From JBBRMW01 sp965246845 (GTDB lineage Bacteria > Chloroflexota > Anaerolineae > Aggregatilineales > UBA2796), in assembly GCA_965246845.1 (NCBI GenBank), contig CBDFFR010000005.1:496001-560000 (forward strand): a DNA stretch of 64,000 nt, in the 5' to 3' direction. Made by a program: the position numbers and the translations under genes. Position 1 is the first letter of the stretch, and the number at the start of each line of letters is the position of its first letter. Of the stretch, positions 62,683 through 64,000 are shown piece after piece. The notes under the pieces are model-generated. The model did no database searches. It was not told the origin of the DNA and saw only the letters and a list, made by a program, of their open reading frames with translations.

Positions 62683-63782
62683 ATCAGACTCCGATACAGC
62701 GCAATCACGCGCTCCGCGACCAGCGACCAGCGGTGCGCTTCCGAATACTCCCAGCCCGCGCTGCCCATCCGCTGCCGCAAAGCCGGGTTGGTGAGCAGTT
62801 CGATGACGCGCGCGGCCAGTGCCGCCGGGTCGTTCTGCGCGATCAGGAACCCGGTTTCGCCATCACGAATAGCTTGTTCCGCGCCGTTGCCACGTGTGCC
62901 GATGACGGGTAGCCCGGTTGCGCTCGCTTCGAGATAGACGAGGCCGAAGCCCTCGAACTTGCCAGCCGCATTGAGCGCGGGCAGCGCGAAAACATCCGCT
63001 GCCTGTAACCAGCCAATCTTCACATCGTCGGAGACGCGCCCGGCGAAGCGCACCGCCCCGGCGATGCCGTACTCCGTGACCTTCGCGCGCAGTGCATCCA
63101 CGAAGGCGCTGTCGCTATCGTCGCCGATCAGCACCAGCCGCGCGGCGGGAACCTTCACGCAGACTTCACGCATCGCCTCGATCAGAATATGCGATCCCTT
63201 GCGCTCCTTGATTTGACCAATCGTGATCACCGTCGGACCGCTCTTCGCAACAGGCGGGACGGTGCGCCGCACTTCATCGACATCGACGCCGTTGGGGATC
63301 ACGGTCGTTTGCACCAGTGGGAGCGCGGCGCGCACCTGCCCCGCTGTAAAATCGCTCACACAGATTAGTGTCACCCTCCGGAACATCCGCGCGTATAACG
63401 CGCCCCACAGCGCTTTGCCGACCAGCCGCGGGACATAGGTTCCATGTGCAGTGACGATGACCGGGCGCAATGCCGAGAACGCCGCCAGTGCGTAAGGTTC
63501 GGCGGTGACGTGGATCACGTCTGCGCTCGCGGTTAACCGCTGGACCTGCGGCGCGGCGAGCCAAATCCGCGCACTGTTGAGACGCAGCGGCTGCATCACG
63601 GAGGGCAGAATGCGAATGTATTCCGCACTTGCGAGGTCTGGCGGCGGGCTGTCTGGCGCGTCGGTGCTGGTGATGATTTGAAGCGCATGGCCGCGCGCAA
63701 CAAGCTGGCGGGCGAGTTCGAGCGTATAACGCCCCCAGCCGTGATAACCTTCCGGCGGCGCACAAATCAGGCTAATCTTCAT
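62679..63782 (-). CDS. GT4-family glycosyltransferase
   Basis: 367 aa, GT-B fold. ISLICAPPEGYHGWGRYTLE at the start, TVITIGQIKERKGSHILIEA and FEGFGLVYLEASATGLPVIG with the E-x7-E motif in the C-domain. Start overlaps the stop of the preceding gene by 11 bp and its stop overlaps the next start by 4 bp (ATGA). Acceptor unknown; the run of GT4 genes indicates a polysaccharide or glycolipid cluster extending to the right of the window. Confidence 0.9.
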   Translation of the reverse strand: MKISLICAPPEGYHGWGRYTLELARQLVARGHALQIITSTDAPDSPPPDLASAEYIRILPSVMQPLRLNSARIWLAAPQVQRLTASADVIHVTAEPYALAAFSALRPVIVTAHGTYVPRLVGKALWGALYARMFRRVTLICVSDFTAGQVRAALPLVQTTVIPNGVDVDEVRRTVPPVAKSGPTVITIGQIKERKGSHILIEAMREVCVKVPAARLVLIGDDSDSAFVDALRAKVTEYGIAGAVRFAGRVSDDVKIGWLQAADVFALPALNAAGKFEGFGLVYLEASATGLPVIGTRGNGAEQAIRDGETGFLIAQNDPAALAARVIELLTNPALRQRMGSAGWEYSEAHRWSLVAERVIALYRSLI

Positions 63783-64000
63783 CTTTTATTGCGTTCAGGA
63801 TATGCCCGGCGCGGGCGTGCCAGGTGTAGGCTTGAACCATTTGCCGCGCGGCACTCCCCAGACGTTCGCAGAGTGCCGCGTCCGCTGCAAGCCGTCGGAG
63901 TGCATTCGTGAGTACTGCCACATCACCCGCCGGGATGAGCAGCGCGGACACCTCATTTTCCACGACCTCCGCAACGGCGGGGAAATCGCTGGCGAGGATC
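63772..64000 (-). CDS. GT4-family glycosyltransferase (C-terminal fragment, N-terminus off window)
   Basis: 75 codons visible; the frame stays open to the right edge. ILASDFPAVAEVVENEVSAL then LIPAGDVAVL is the standard GT4 C-domain end (xASDxPxxxEVVxxxxxGLLVPxGD). The GTG at 63963 is not the real start because coding continues upstream. Confidence 0.85.
   Translation of the reverse strand, partial: ILASDFPAVAEVVENEVSALLIPAGDVAVLTNALRRLAADAALCERLGSAARQMVQAYTWHARAGHILNAIKDED

Overview
The window is a dense, GC-rich bacterial chromosome segment with short spacers, many 4-bp stop/start overlaps and frequent GTG or TTG starts. No phage, plasmid or transposase gene was found. Gene content suggests Chloroflexota, most likely an Anaerolineae-like lineage: low-complexity Pro/Thr linkers behind signal peptides, many GT-C membrane glycosyltransferases, a cobalamin-dependent ribonucleotide reductase, an ABA4-like membrane protein and a BCD/PucC-like MFS protein. 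This placement is inference from content, not from a marker-gene tree.

Layout. 1-9.4 kb, minus strand: acetyltransferases, a methyltransferase, two GT-C membrane glycosyltransferase-like proteins, a Uma2 nuclease, a family-5 solute-binding protein and secG. 9.6-14.6 kb, plus: a rhamnose/AI-2-type ABC importer operon (ATPase, two permeases, binding protein) with a perfect consensus promoter and a clear terminator. 14.7-16 kb, minus: an archaeal-type TyrRS beside a short tRNA-Tyr. 16-24.2 kb: GNAT, EF-P, RsgA, a PPOX protein, a ThuA/GATase-like protein, a large TPR protein and an 8-oxoguanine-deaminase-like amidohydrolase. 24.5-31 kb: a twin-NYN protein, a methyltransferase and gyrB interrupted by an HNH intein. 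31-38 kb: BCD-type MFS, T4-Rnl1-like RNA ligase, an ECF sigma/anti-sigma/NUDIX/Ca2+ exchanger operon and a class-A beta-lactamase-like protein. 38-43.3 kb: a response regulator-kinase hybrid, a membrane kinase, a response regulator and a GT-C protein. 43.6-48.2 kb: nrdR and nrdJ, the latter with a LAGLIDADG intein at its radical cysteine. 48.3-64 kb: an ABC-F ATPase with an attenuator-like leader, CoaE fused to a GNAT-like domain, a LytM peptidase, a beta-propeller protein, another GT-C protein, a D-2-hydroxyacid dehydrogenase, a TPR tail-anchored protein, a TAP-type hydrolase and three GT4 glycosyltransferases.

The most noteworthy items are: (i) the archaeal-style TyrRS/tRNA-Tyr pair (C1:G72, no long variable arm); (ii) two inteins with different endonuclease types in gyrB and nrdJ; (iii) the CoaE/proline-linker/GNAT-like fusion; (iv) a leader with a 27-codon ORF and a terminator upstream of the ABC-F gene; (v) a dispersed intergenic inverted-repeat family with six copies or half-copies; and (vi) a protein with a canonical and a degenerate NYN domain. 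None of these alone proves a new system, but each makes testable predictions.
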